A DNA stretch of 64,000 bases from contig NZ_JACTVA010000023.1 in NCBI RefSeq assembly GCF_014490485.1, positions 19,112-83,111 of the forward strand, in the 5' to 3' direction. Position 1 is the stretch's first letter, and the number at the start of each line of letters is the position of its first letter. Origin of the DNA: Teichococcus aerophilus (GTDB lineage Bacteria > Pseudomonadota > Alphaproteobacteria > Acetobacterales > Acetobacteraceae). This document shows, piece after piece, positions 45,806 through 54,222 of this stretch. A program made the translations under genes and the position numbers. The notes beneath the pieces are model-generated. The model saw only the letters and a program-made list of their open reading frames with translations. It had not been told where the DNA came from and searched no databases.

Positions 45806-47355
45806 GGCAAATGAGCGCGGCCGAGGCCGCCCTGTTGCTTCGCGATGGCGACACGCTGCTGATCGGTGGTTCCGGCGGCGGCCACGCGGTGCCCGATGCG
45901 ATCCTGGCCGCCATCGGCGACCGCTTCCGCACCAGCGGCGCCCCGCGCGACATCACCGCCGTGCACCCGGTGGGGCTGGGCGATGGCAAGACGCGCGGCG
46001 CTGGCCACCTGGCGCAGGAGGGCCTGTTGAAGCGCGCCGTCTCCGGCACCTTCGTCAACAGCCCCGCCGTCGCCCGCATGGCGATGGACGAGAAGATCGA
46101 GGCCTATACGCTGCCGCAGGGCTCGATGTCCCAATTGATGCGGGAAATGGCGGCGGGGCGCCCGGGCCTGCTGACGCGAATCGGCCTGCACAGCTTCGTC
46201 GATCCACGCCTGCAAGGTGGCCGGCAGAGCCAGCGCTCCAAGGAGGACCTGGTCGAACTGACCAAGTTCCAGGGCGAGGAATACCTGTTCTACCGACCCT
46301 TCAACGTCGACGTGGCGCTGGTGCGCGGTTCCGCCGCCGACGAGGACGGCAACATCTCGATGGAGCATGAGGCGGTGACACTGGAGATGCTCAGCATCGC
46401 CCAGGCGGCACGGCGCAGCGGCGGCATCGTCATCGCCCAGGTCAAGACCATCGTGCCGCGCGGCACGCTGCACCCGAAGATGGTGAAGGTGCCTGGCATC
46501 CTGGTCGATGCGCTGGTGGTCGAGCCCGAGCAGTGGCAGACCTTCGAGACGCAGGACAGCGCCGCCTATTCCGGCCATGTCCGCGTGGCGCTGGAAGATA
46601 TTCCGCGCCTGCCGGCCGGCCCGCGCCGCATCGTCGCCCGCCGCGGTGCCTGTGAGTTGTTCGAGGGCGCCATCTGCAACCTCGGTTCCGGCATCTCCAC
46701 CGGCATCGCCAATGTCGCGGCGGAGGAGGGCGTGCTGCGCCGGGTCTGCCTGACCAACGAACAGGGCAATATCGGCGGCGCGCCCGCCAGCGGCAACGAG
46801 GCCGGCGCCGCCCGCTCCCCGGATGCGCAGATCGACCAGCCCTACCAGTTCGATTTCTACGATGGCGGCGGGCTGGACCTTGCCTTCCTCTCCTTCGCCG
46901 AGTTCGACGCGGAGGGGAATGTCAATGTCTCCCGCTTCGGCGGCCGCATCGTCGGGCCGGGCGGCTTCGTCAATATCAGCCAGGGCGCCAAGGCGGTCAT
47001 CTTCGGCGGTACCCTCACCGCCAACGGCGCGCCGAAAGCGGTACGGCAGGTGGAGCAGGTGACCTTCTCGGGCCGCTTCGCGCGGGAGCGGCGGCAGCCG
47101 GTGCTCTATGTCACCGAACGCGCCGTGTTCCGCCTGGCCGAGGATGGGCCGGAACTGATCGAGATCGCGCCGGGGCTGGACCTGGAGGCCGACGTGCTCG
47201 GCGTCATGGCCTTCCGCCCCCGCGTCTCGCCCAATCTGCGGCAGATGGATGCGCGCATCTTCGCCGATGGCGCCATGGGGCTGGCCGACCGCCTGCCGCC
47301 CGCGGCACCCCGCGCAGCGCTGCGGCGCTTCGCCCCGGCGCAGGCGGCGGAGTAA
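45802..47355 (+). CDS. Fused-subunit class I CoA-transferase (YdiF-like)
   Basis: A 517-residue acyl-CoA:acetate/3-ketoacid CoA-transferase with alpha and beta parts in one chain. The N-terminal half has DGDTLLIGGSGGGHAVPDAIL and a GxGHLAxEGLLKR segment; the second half has ICNLGSGISTGIANVAAEEG and LTNEQGNIGGAPASGNE, whose glutamate (about 320) is the probable catalytic residue that carries CoA. It overlaps the ATPase gene by four bases. Its place directly behind the importer suggests that the imported acid is activated here before entering the dehydrogenase and hydratase steps of the regulon. Confidence 0.9.
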   Translation: MRQMSAAEAALLLRDGDTLLIGGSGGGHAVPDAILAAIGDRFRTSGAPRDITAVHPVGLGDGKTRGAGHLAQEGLLKRAVSGTFVNSPAVARMAMDEKIEAYTLPQGSMSQLMREMAAGRPGLLTRIGLHSFVDPRLQGGRQSQRSKEDLVELTKFQGEEYLFYRPFNVDVALVRGSAADEDGNISMEHEAVTLEMLSIAQAARRSGGIVIAQVKTIVPRGTLHPKMVKVPGILVDALVVEPEQWQTFETQDSAAYSGHVRVALEDIPRLPAGPRRIVARRGACELFEGAICNLGSGISTGIANVAAEEGVLRRVCLTNEQGNIGGAPASGNEAGAARSPDAQIDQPYQFDFYDGGGLDLAFLSFAEFDAEGNVNVSRFGGRIVGPGGFVNISQGAKAVIFGGTLTANGAPKAVRQVEQVTFSGRFARERRQPVLYVTERAVFRLAEDGPELIEIAPGLDLEADVLGVMAFRPRVSPNLRQMDARIFADGAMGLADRLPPAAPRAALRRFAPAQAAE

Positions 47356-47358
47356 CCC

Positions 47359-47796
47359 ATGGCCAGCGCCACGCGCCTCGCGGTGGGGGACACGGTGGAG
47401 TTCCACCGCGCCATCAGCGCCGCGGACATCGCCCAGTTCGCCGAGTTGAGCGGTGACCACGACCCGGTGCATGTGGACGAGGACTTCGCCCGCACCACCG
47501 CCTTCGGCCGCTGCATCGCCCATGGCGCGCATGTCATGGCACTGGTCTCCGCCGCCTCCTCCCTCATGTCCCGCCGGGCGTTCGAGCGCGGCTGCGACGG
47601 CACGCCGGTGTCCGCCGGCTATGACCGCATCCGCTTCACCCATCCCGTCTTCGCCGGCGATTCCCTGACCGCGCGCTACAGCGTGGAACAGGTGGACGAG
47701 GCTCCCGCCCGCACACGCTCCCGCTTCGAGGTGCTGAACCAGGACGGCACGCTGTGCCTGACCGGCACGCATATCCTGCGCTGGGTGCAGGGCTAG
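47359..47796 (+). CDS. MaoC family enoyl-CoA hydratase
   Basis: A 145-residue hot-dog hydratase with the dyad in LSGDHDPVHVDEDFA (Asp about 33, His about 38) and the helix FGRCIAHGAHVMALVSAA. Its first strand VEFHRAISAADIAQFAELSGD is typical of (R)-specific hydratases. It starts four bases after the CoA-transferase stop. It is the second MaoC protein of the LacI cluster and is clearly different in sequence from the one at 37670. Confidence 0.88.
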   Translation: MASATRLAVGDTVEFHRAISAADIAQFAELSGDHDPVHVDEDFARTTAFGRCIAHGAHVMALVSAASSLMSRRAFERGCDGTPVSAGYDRIRFTHPVFAGDSLTARYSVEQVDEAPARTRSRFEVLNQDGTLCLTGTHILRWVQG

Positions 47797-47809
47797 AAGG
47801 ACCAGACCG

Positions 47810-48976
47810 ATGCCCCAGATCATCCTGCCAGCCGAGGGCGGCACGCTGGCGCCCTACCGCCTGGTTGGGCAGCCGCTGCCCGCCGCCCTGCCCACCACCG
47901 CCTTCAACCGCACTGCCTACTCGGCCGCGCATGTCGTCGCCGACCCGCTGGCCGAAGGGCCACCCAGTGGCCGCGCCGCCGTGGACTGGGATGCCACCAT
48001 GGCCTACCGGCGCCACCTGGCCGGGCTGGGCCTGGGCATTGCCGAGGCGATGGACACCGCCCAGCGCGGCATGGGGCTGGACTGGCCGACAGCGCTGGAG
48101 CTGATCGGCCGCAGCATCGCCGAGACGCGGGACATCCCCGGCATCAATCTCGCCTCTGGCTGCGGCACCGACCATCTGGACGCCGCCGACGCGCGCAGCC
48201 TGGACGACGTGGTGCGCGCCTATCTGGAGCAGTTGCACGCCATCCAGCGCCTGGGCGGCCGTAGCATCCTGATGTCCAGCCGCGCCCTCGCCCGCGTCGC
48301 CCGCTCCGGCGCCGATTACCGCACCGTCTACCGGCGCGTGCTAGCCGAAACCGCCGAGCCGGTGATCCTGCACTGGCTGGGCGAGATGTTCGACCCTGCC
48401 CTCGCCGGCTATTGGGGCAGCGACGATTTCGACACCGCGATGCGCACCTGCCTGGAGATCATCGAGGAGAACCAGCAGAAGATCGACGGCATCAAGATCT
48501 CGCTGCTGGATGCGGGCAAGGAAATCACCATGCGCCGCCTGCTGCCGGCGGGCGTGCGGATGTATACCGGCGATGACTTCAACTATCCCGATCTGATCGA
48601 AGGCGATGCCGAGGGCTATTCGCACGCCCTACTCGGCATCTTCGACCCGATCGCACCGGCGGCGGCCAGCGCCCTGGCGGCCCTCTCGGCTGGCGACACC
48701 ACGCGGTTCCACGCCATCCTGGCGCCCACCGTGCCGCTCTCCCGCCGCATGTTCGGCGCGCCGACCCAGTACTACAAGACCGGCGTGGTGTTCCTGGCCT
48801 GGCTGAACGGCCACCAGGAGCATTTCATCATGGTCGGTGGCCAGCAATCCATGCGCCCCCTGGCCTATTTCGCCGACCTGTTCCGCATGGCCGACGCCGC
48901 CGGCCTGCTGCACGACCCGGACCAGGCCGTCACCCGCATGCAGCGCCTGCTGGCCCTGTACGGCGTGCAGGGCTGA
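47810..48976 (+). CDS. DUF993 / dihydrodipicolinate synthase-like protein
   Basis: A 388-residue protein that resembles the DUF993 family, annotated as distant relatives of dihydrodipicolinate synthase-type aldolases. Characteristic stretches are NRTAYSAAHVVADP near the N-terminus, NLASGCGTDHLD, VILHWLGEMFDPALAGYWG and DGIKISLLDAGKE, whose lysine (K in GIKIS) is where a Schiff-base lysine sits in that superfamily. The family has no firmly established reaction that I know of. It is the last gene of the importer, CoA-transferase, MaoC operon, so an aldolase or retro-aldol step on a CoA or oxoacid intermediate is a reasonable guess. GAAGGA precedes the ATG. Confidence 0.82.
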   Translation: MPQIILPAEGGTLAPYRLVGQPLPAALPTTAFNRTAYSAAHVVADPLAEGPPSGRAAVDWDATMAYRRHLAGLGLGIAEAMDTAQRGMGLDWPTALELIGRSIAETRDIPGINLASGCGTDHLDAADARSLDDVVRAYLEQLHAIQRLGGRSILMSSRALARVARSGADYRTVYRRVLAETAEPVILHWLGEMFDPALAGYWGSDDFDTAMRTCLEIIEENQQKIDGIKISLLDAGKEITMRRLLPAGVRMYTGDDFNYPDLIEGDAEGYSHALLGIFDPIAPAAASALAALSAGDTTRFHAILAPTVPLSRRMFGAPTQYYKTGVVFLAWLNGHQEHFIMVGGQQSMRPLAYFADLFRMADAAGLLHDPDQAVTRMQRLLALYGVQG

Positions 48977-49017
48977 CGTGCGCCCGCCCCCTCGACATCG
49001 GGGCGGGCCGCACATAC

Positions 49018-49031
49018 ATACTGAGTGGTAT
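49018..49031. promoter_or_regulatory. Short dyad in the TetR promoter
   Basis: ATAC-TGAGTG-GTAT followed by the AT-rich TTATAAC (possible -10) in front of the TetR gene. It is a candidate operator for autoregulation; the arms are only four bases. Confidence 0.3.
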
Positions 49032-49053
49032 TTATAACACGATTGCCACCGAC

Positions 49054-49638
49054 ATGGGACGCCCACGCGAGTTCGATACCGATGAGGCCCTTTGCAAGGC
49101 CCTGCAATTGTTCTGGAAGCAGGGCTATGAAGGCACGTCGCTGAACGACCTGACCGAGGCCATGGGCATCAACCGCCCCAGCCTCTACGCCGCCTTCGGC
49201 AACAAGGAAGAGCTCTTCCTGAAGGCGCTGGATCGCTATGCGGCTGGCCACATGGCATTCTTCGGCGAGGCGCTTGCGGCACCGACCGCGCGCGAGACGG
49301 TGTCTCGCCTGCTCTACGGTTTCGTCGATGCGCAGACGGATGCCAACTCGCCGGCTGGCTGCCTCGGCACCAATGGTGCCATTGCCTGTTCTGTCAGCGC
49401 CGATGCAGTGCGGCAGGAACTGATCCACCGCCGCGGCGCCGCCGAACACCGGTTGGAGGAACGTCTGCGCGCCGCGCAGGCGCAAGGCGACCTTCCGGCG
49501 GACCAGGACCCGGCGGACCTTGCCCGCTTCGTCATGACCATTGCCCAGGGCACCTCGGTCCAGGCGGCATCCGGTGCGGACCGGGAAAGCCTGCACCGCG
49601 TCGTCGAATCGGCCCTGCGCGCCTGGCCGTCCCGCTGA
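49054..49638 (+). CDS. TetR family transcriptional regulator
   Basis: A 194-residue repressor. The helix-turn-helix spans MGRPREFDTDEALCKALQLFWKQGYEGTSLNDLTEAMGINRPSLYAAFGNKEELF. The ligand domain contains PAGCLGTNGAIACS, the Cys-containing loop seen in the same group as the OYE-linked TetR at 8292. It lies 77 bases after the DUF993 gene and converges on an AroE-like gene. Its target is unclear. There is no obvious ribosome site at the ATG. Confidence 0.88.
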   Translation: MGRPREFDTDEALCKALQLFWKQGYEGTSLNDLTEAMGINRPSLYAAFGNKEELFLKALDRYAAGHMAFFGEALAAPTARETVSRLLYGFVDAQTDANSPAGCLGTNGAIACSVSADAVRQELIHRRGAAEHRLEERLRAAQAQGDLPADQDPADLARFVMTIAQGTSVQAASGADRESLHRVVESALRAWPSR

Positions 49639-49657
49639 CGGCCAGGCTAGCGCCGCC

Positions 49658-50464
49658 TCAGCGCCGCTCCAGCAACACGTCCACGATCAGCTCGCGTACC
49701 GCCGCAAACATATCCAGCCCGGTGCGGGTGCCGCAGCCACGTTCCCGCGCCGCCTGCAACAGCGGCGTCACCTCGGGCGCCGTGATGACATCGGCAACCC
49801 AACAGCCTGGTTCCAGCCTGTCTGCCTGCATCGGCAAGGGGTCCTCCGCCTGCATGCCCGCCGGGGTGGCGTTGACCACCACGTCATAGCCGGCGGGATC
49901 ATCGCTGCCCGCCACGGTCCGGTTGCCCAGCAAGGCCAGCAACCGGTCCCGCCGCCCCGCATCCGCGTCGTGGATGGCCAGGCTGGCCACGCCGGCTCCC
50001 AGCAGCGCATGCCCGATGGCGCTGCCCGCCCCGCCCGATCCGACCAGCAAGGCGCGCTTCCCCGCCAGGTCGCAGCCACCCTTCTGCAAGCTGGTGACAC
50101 AGGCCAGCCCGTCCACCATGTCGCCGTGCCAGGTGCCATCAGGGTTGCGGCGCAGCACGTTCACCGCCTCCAGCAGCCGCGCCCGCTCCGTCGCCGTGGA
50201 GCAAAAGGCATAGGCAGCAAACTTGTGCGGCACGGTGGCGACAATGCCATCCACATTCCGCGCCAGCGACAGACCCTGAACGAAGCCCGTCAGAGCCTCC
50301 GGCGTCACATGCGCCGGTACCATCACTGCATTCAGCCCCTCCCGCTGAAACGCCCCGGTGATGCCGCCTGGCGATTTCACCTGCGCGATCGGGTCGCCGA
50401 CAATGACATGCACCCGCGTGCTGCCATCCAACGGCCGGGGCCCCTGCCCGCTCAACGCACCCAC
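49658..50464 (-). CDS. Shikimate dehydrogenase family protein (AroE-like)
   Basis: About 268 residues. The substrate domain contains STRVHVIVGDPIAQVKSPGG, the catalytic lysine in TVPHKFAAY, the asparagine in LLEAVNVLR and the aspartate in GDMVDGLA; the NADP domain has KRALLVGSGGAGSAIGHALLGAG. The start is disputed. The best ribosome site (GAGGAGG) is followed at 50490 by an ATG in another frame that stops after 12 codons. In the gene's own frame only GTG 50464, TTG 50455 and TTG 50431, or a far ATG at 50545, are available. Either an uncommon start codon is used or a one-base indel has disturbed the 5' end. The role may be quinate/shikimate-like oxidation; it is not near other aro genes. Confidence 0.8.
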   Translation of the reverse strand: MGALSGQGPRPLDGSTRVHVIVGDPIAQVKSPGGITGAFQREGLNAVMVPAHVTPEALTGFVQGLSLARNVDGIVATVPHKFAAYAFCSTATERARLLEAVNVLRRNPDGTWHGDMVDGLACVTSLQKGGCDLAGKRALLVGSGGAGSAIGHALLGAGVASLAIHDADAGRRDRLLALLGNRTVAGSDDPAGYDVVVNATPAGMQAEDPLPMQADRLEPGCWVADVITAPEVTPLLQAARERGCGTRTGLDMFAAVRELIVDVLLERR

Positions 50465-50620
50465 CGCCCGGTTCCGTAGAATGTTGCCATGGCCTGGTTC
50501 CTCCTCAATTCGCCCTCTTACGCTTGGCGATGTTCCTGCGGGCATTCCATCGCGAAACGGCGCTGGCGTCGAGGGGGCTGGCGGCTTGCCTGCTGAGCTT
50601 TTCCGGGATGGAAGCGAAGG

Positions 50621-50863
50621 AAGGCCGGGGAAGGAATTCCCCGGACCCCTCCTTTTACTTTTCGAGTTTTGCGGCTGTGGATGTTGAGGGGTTGGACCTG
50701 AAGGACGGCTGGGTGCGCCGGAGGTCCTAGACCTCCGGCGACTGACGGTTCAGCCCTTGCGCCCCATATTTGAAATCGAAGCGGCGTCCGCTCTCAGTCC
50801 AGAAGCACCACACCAAACTCGCAGAAAAAAAGAAGGGGTCTGGGGAATTCATTCCCCAGCCTT
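50621..50863. repeat. Paired-terminator element, copy C (core type)
   Basis: A 243-bp element with the same ends and core as copies A and B (GGCTGGGTGCGCCGGAGGTC, then the central hairpin, then GTCCGCTCTCAGTCC). It lies between two minus-strand genes, so here only its right end would serve as a terminator, 49 bases after the epimerase stop. Its left end sits upstream of the AroE-like gene. Apart from this element, the gap 50491-50912 shows nothing else. Confidence 0.87.
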
Positions 50864-50912
50864 CCCTTCCCTCCATCGACCACGAAACAGAGCGGATACA
50901 GCACGCCGGCAC

Positions 50913-51824
50913 TCACCCTTGCCCGGAAACGAGCAACGCTTCCCGATAATGATTCACCGTCCGGGCCAGGCCATCCCGCAGCGAGGTATGCGGCAGTAGC
51001 CCCAGCACCGGCGTCGGGTCGTGCGCGGCGATGTGGGCGGCCACTGGCAGGCCGCCGCCCGCGGCGCTGATGCGCGCACTGGGGACCAGCGCCTCGATCT
51101 CCGCGATGATCCGCGGCACAGAGACTACTTCGCCCCGCAGGTTGAACACATGCGCGCCGCTGACCGGGCGCGTGGCGGCCGATGCGAAGGCGGCGGCGAC
51201 GTCATCGACGAAGATCATGTCGGTCTCGCCGGTGAAGGGAATGGTGTAGGCCTCGCCTTCCAGCGCCTTGCGGCAGGCAATGGTGGGCCCGGCGGAGCCG
51301 CCGACCTCCCGCCCCGGGCCGTAGATCACCAGCGGGCGGAAGCCAACGCTGCCGATCTGCTCATCTTGCCAGTAAGCGCGGGCGCTGCCTTCGCAGGCCA
51401 GCTTGAAGGCGCCGTAGAGGGTGGTGGGCAGCGGGAATTCGCCGTCACTCGGGCCGAACACGCCGGCGCTGCTGGCATAGGCCAGGCTGCGGATGCCGTG
51501 GCGCTTTGCCGCCGCGAAGATGTTGAGGGTACCGATCAGGTTCACCTGCGCCCCCAGCACCGGGTTGGCCTGGCAGGCGGGCGTCAGCATCGCCGCCAGA
51601 TGCGCGATGCCGCCGCAGCCCGCAACCGCGGCCTCCACATCGGCGGCGGAGGCGATGTCCCCGCTCTGCCATTCCAGCGTATCGGCGGCATCGCCGATGA
51701 TGGACCGTACCAGGGAGCGGTCGGTACTGCGGTCGAACACCCGCACCGTATGCCCCTCCGCCAGCAGCCGCCGCGCCAGCCAGGCGCCGAGAAAGCCCGC
51801 GCCGCCCGTGACCAGAACCTTCAT
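50913..51824 (-). CDS. NAD-dependent epimerase/dehydratase family protein
   Basis: A 303-residue extended short-chain dehydrogenase. The cofactor loop is MKVLVTGGAGFLGAWLARRLL at the N-terminus, SGDI follows strand three, the catalytic residues are Ser in YASSAGVFG and Tyr/Lys in LYGAFKLA (about 134-138), and FRPLVIYGPGREVG is the substrate-side loop. It is short for a UDP-sugar epimerase; related proteins act on various sugar or uronate substrates. A purine-rich GGGGGGAA precedes the ATG. It is divergent from the SBP operon at 52003, so it may be controlled with that operon. Confidence 0.88.
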   Translation of the reverse strand: MKVLVTGGAGFLGAWLARRLLAEGHTVRVFDRSTDRSLVRSIIGDAADTLEWQSGDIASAADVEAAVAGCGGIAHLAAMLTPACQANPVLGAQVNLIGTLNIFAAAKRHGIRSLAYASSAGVFGPSDGEFPLPTTLYGAFKLACEGSARAYWQDEQIGSVGFRPLVIYGPGREVGGSAGPTIACRKALEGEAYTIPFTGETDMIFVDDVAAAFASAATRPVSGAHVFNLRGEVVSVPRIIAEIEALVPSARISAAGGGLPVAAHIAAHDPTPVLGLLPHTSLRDGLARTVNHYREALLVSGQG

Positions 51825-52002
51825 GGTTTCATTCCCCCCTGAGCCGTGATGCTGGCTTATCCTGGAACCATTGCGGTGATTCGACAAACGGGGTGCCGCA
51901 CGATGCATTTTTGCTGTTGCGCCGGGAAGGTTACGGTTCTGGAATAGCCCTACCAGGGGCGCGCGCTGCGCGGACCCGGTCAATAAAGAGAAACTCAAAG
52001 GG

Positions 52003-53196
52003 ATGGACATGCAGGAATTCGCAATAGGCCGCCGCCATGTGCTGGCCGGGCTCTCAGGGCTGGCCGCCACGGCCACCGGGGCGCGGGCGCAGGACCTGCC
52101 GCTGCCCAGCCGGCCGGTGGCGCTGAACATCATGGACGTCGCCGGCAATCTCCAGCTGACGCAGGAGAGCATCACCCGCTTTGCCACGCAGAATCCGCAG
52201 CTGGTCTCTCGTGTCAGCTTCCAGCGTGCGCCGTCGCCGGAGCTGCCGAGCAAGCTGCGAGCGCAACAGGCCGCCAACCGCGTGGACATCGACCTGGTCC
52301 TGACCGGGCCGGGCGCCATGTCGGACGGCATCGGCATGGGCCTGTGGATCGATGTCTGGAAGCGCCATCCAGGCCAGTTGCCCGACGCCGCCAGCATCTA
52401 TCACGAGGGCGCGCTGATGATGCAGCGCAACTTCGGACGGGACCAGGGCGTCGCCGTGGTCTACTCACCCTCCGGCCCGATCTTCGAATACGCGCCGGCC
52501 CGCCTGCACACCGTGCCCAAGACCGCCGCCGAGCTGCTGGCCTGGGCCAAGGCCAACCCGAACCGCATGACCTATGCCCGCCCAGTGAATTCCGGACCCG
52601 GTTGGACCTTCCTGATGGGCATGCCCTACATCCTGGGCGACCGCGACCCGAAGGACCCGGTCAATGGCTGGGACAAGACCTGGGCCTGGCTGGCGGAACT
52701 CGGCCAGAACATTGACCACTATCCCGGCGGCACCGCCGCGATGATGAAGGAATTCGGCGACGGCAACCGCGACCTGATCGTCTCCACCTGCGGGTGGGAC
52801 ATCAACCCCCGCGCGCTGGGCATCGTGCCGAAGGATGCCGGCGTGTTCGTGCTGGAAGGCACGCGCTGGGTGCCGGACACGCAGTTCATGGCCATCCCCA
52901 AGGGCGTGCCGGACGACAAGGTGGCCGTGCTACTGCGGCTGATGTCCTTCCTGCTGCAGCCGGAGCAACAGGCCGCCACCTATGACCGCGGCTATTTCTA
53001 CCCCGGCCCGGCCGTGCGCGGCGCCACCCTCGCCATGGCACCGGCGGAAAGCCAGGCCGTCATCCGCGAATTCGGCCGCCCGGAATACGACCGCCTGATC
53101 GCCGAACTGCCCTTCGCCGAGCCGCTGACGCCCGACCGCCTGATCCTGGCCTTCCGCCGCTGGGATGAGCAGATCGGCGCCAAGGCCACCCGCTGA
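52003..53196 (+). CDS. Extracellular solute-binding protein (orphan SBP)
   Basis: A 397-residue periplasmic binding protein, the close paralogue of the one at 3614. The signal is Tat-like (IGRRHVLAGLSGLAATATGARA). Shared motifs include SKLRAQQAANRVDIDLVLTG, YSPSGPIFEYAPAR, NSGPGWTFLMGMPYILGDRDP, STCGWDINPRALGIVPKDA and the terminal RRWDEQIGAKA. The start is ATG 52003 or the second Met at 52009, with AAAGGG upstream. Its stop overlaps the next gene's start (TGATG), and four enzyme genes follow. No permease is present. The setting suggests a sugar, sugar-acid or amide ligand. Confidence 0.85.
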   Translation: MDMQEFAIGRRHVLAGLSGLAATATGARAQDLPLPSRPVALNIMDVAGNLQLTQESITRFATQNPQLVSRVSFQRAPSPELPSKLRAQQAANRVDIDLVLTGPGAMSDGIGMGLWIDVWKRHPGQLPDAASIYHEGALMMQRNFGRDQGVAVVYSPSGPIFEYAPARLHTVPKTAAELLAWAKANPNRMTYARPVNSGPGWTFLMGMPYILGDRDPKDPVNGWDKTWAWLAELGQNIDHYPGGTAAMMKEFGDGNRDLIVSTCGWDINPRALGIVPKDAGVFVLEGTRWVPDTQFMAIPKGVPDDKVAVLLRLMSFLLQPEQQAATYDRGYFYPGPAVRGATLAMAPAESQAVIREFGRPEYDRLIAELPFAEPLTPDRLILAFRRWDEQIGAKATR

Positions 53197-54209
53197 TGCG
53201 CTTCGCCGCCATCGGCCTCGACCACCGCCACATCTACCACATGGTGGGGGAACTCCTGGCAGCCGGCGCGCAATGCGCCGGCTATTGCCCGCAGACCTCC
53301 GACCCTCGCGTCCTGGCCGGCTTCCAGGAACGCTTCCCGCAATTGCAGGCGCGGGACCGGCAGGCTCTGCTGGATGCGGCGGATATCGACGTCATCCTCT
53401 GCGCCGCCATCCCGCGCGACCGCGCCGGCATCGCCATCGCCGCCATGCGGCGCGGCAAGGACGTGATGTGCGACAAGCCCGGCATCACCAGCCTCGAGGA
53501 TCTCGCCGCCGTCCAGGAGGTGGTGGCGGAGACGAGGCGCATCTTCTCCATCTGCTTCTCCGAGCGGTTCGTGGTGCCCTCCACCCTGGTTGCGGCCAAG
53601 CTGATCGCCGATGGCGCCATCGGCCGGGTGGTGCATACCACCGGGCTGGGGCCGCACCGGCTGAACCGCGCCATCCGCCCCGCCTGGCATTTCGATGCCG
53701 CCACCTATGGCGGCATCCTCGCCGACATCGCATCCCACCAGATCGACCAGTTCCTGTTCTTCACCGGCTCCGCGGATGCCCGTATCGTCGCCAGTTCCGC
53801 CGGCAATGTCGGCCACCCGGACCTGCCGCACTTCCAGGACCTGGGCGAGCTGACGCTGGAGAGCGCGCACGCGCGCGGCTTCGTGCGGGTCGACTGGTTC
53901 ACCGCCGACGGCCTGCCCACCTGGGGCGACGGCAGGCTGATCCTGCTGGGCACCGAGGGCACGATTGAGCTGCGCAAATACGTCGATATCGACGGCCGCC
54001 CCGGCACCGACCACCTGTTCCTGGTGAACGGCCGCGGCACCCGCCACATCGATGCCAGCACCGAGCCCCTGACGTATTTCCACGCCTTCGCCGCCGATGT
54101 GCGGGACCGCACCGAAACCGCCATGACCCAGCGCCACGTCTTCACCGTGACGCGCCTGGCCCTGGAAGCGCAGCGGGATGCCCGCCCGCCGCTTTCGCCG
54201 CAGGATTGA
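53196..54209 (+). CDS. Gfo/Idh/MocA family oxidoreductase (first)
   Basis: A 337-residue NAD(P)-dependent dehydrogenase. The N-terminal Rossmann segment begins RFAAIGLDHRHIYHMVGELL, unusual in having H-R-H-I in place of the G-x-x-x-H loop. The CDKPGITSLEDL segment holds the conserved E/D-K-P lysine, and HFDAATYGGILADIASHQIDQFLFF contains the catalytic-type D-x-x-x-H. The translation is coupled to the SBP by TGATG. The pair of Gfo/Idh/MocA enzymes implies two oxidation or epimerisation steps on a polyol or sugar acid. The substrate is unknown. Confidence 0.88.
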   Translation: MRFAAIGLDHRHIYHMVGELLAAGAQCAGYCPQTSDPRVLAGFQERFPQLQARDRQALLDAADIDVILCAAIPRDRAGIAIAAMRRGKDVMCDKPGITSLEDLAAVQEVVAETRRIFSICFSERFVVPSTLVAAKLIADGAIGRVVHTTGLGPHRLNRAIRPAWHFDAATYGGILADIASHQIDQFLFFTGSADARIVASSAGNVGHPDLPHFQDLGELTLESAHARGFVRVDWFTADGLPTWGDGRLILLGTEGTIELRKYVDIDGRPGTDHLFLVNGRGTRHIDASTEPLTYFHAFAADVRDRTETAMTQRHVFTVTRLALEAQRDARPPLSPQD

Positions 54210-54222
54210 GGATACGCCTACC

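Noticed and set aside
49633..49663. CGCTGA...TCAGCG pairing of two convergent stop codons as a terminator
   Set aside because: Only six base pairs with a 19-base loop and no T-tract; too weak to list.
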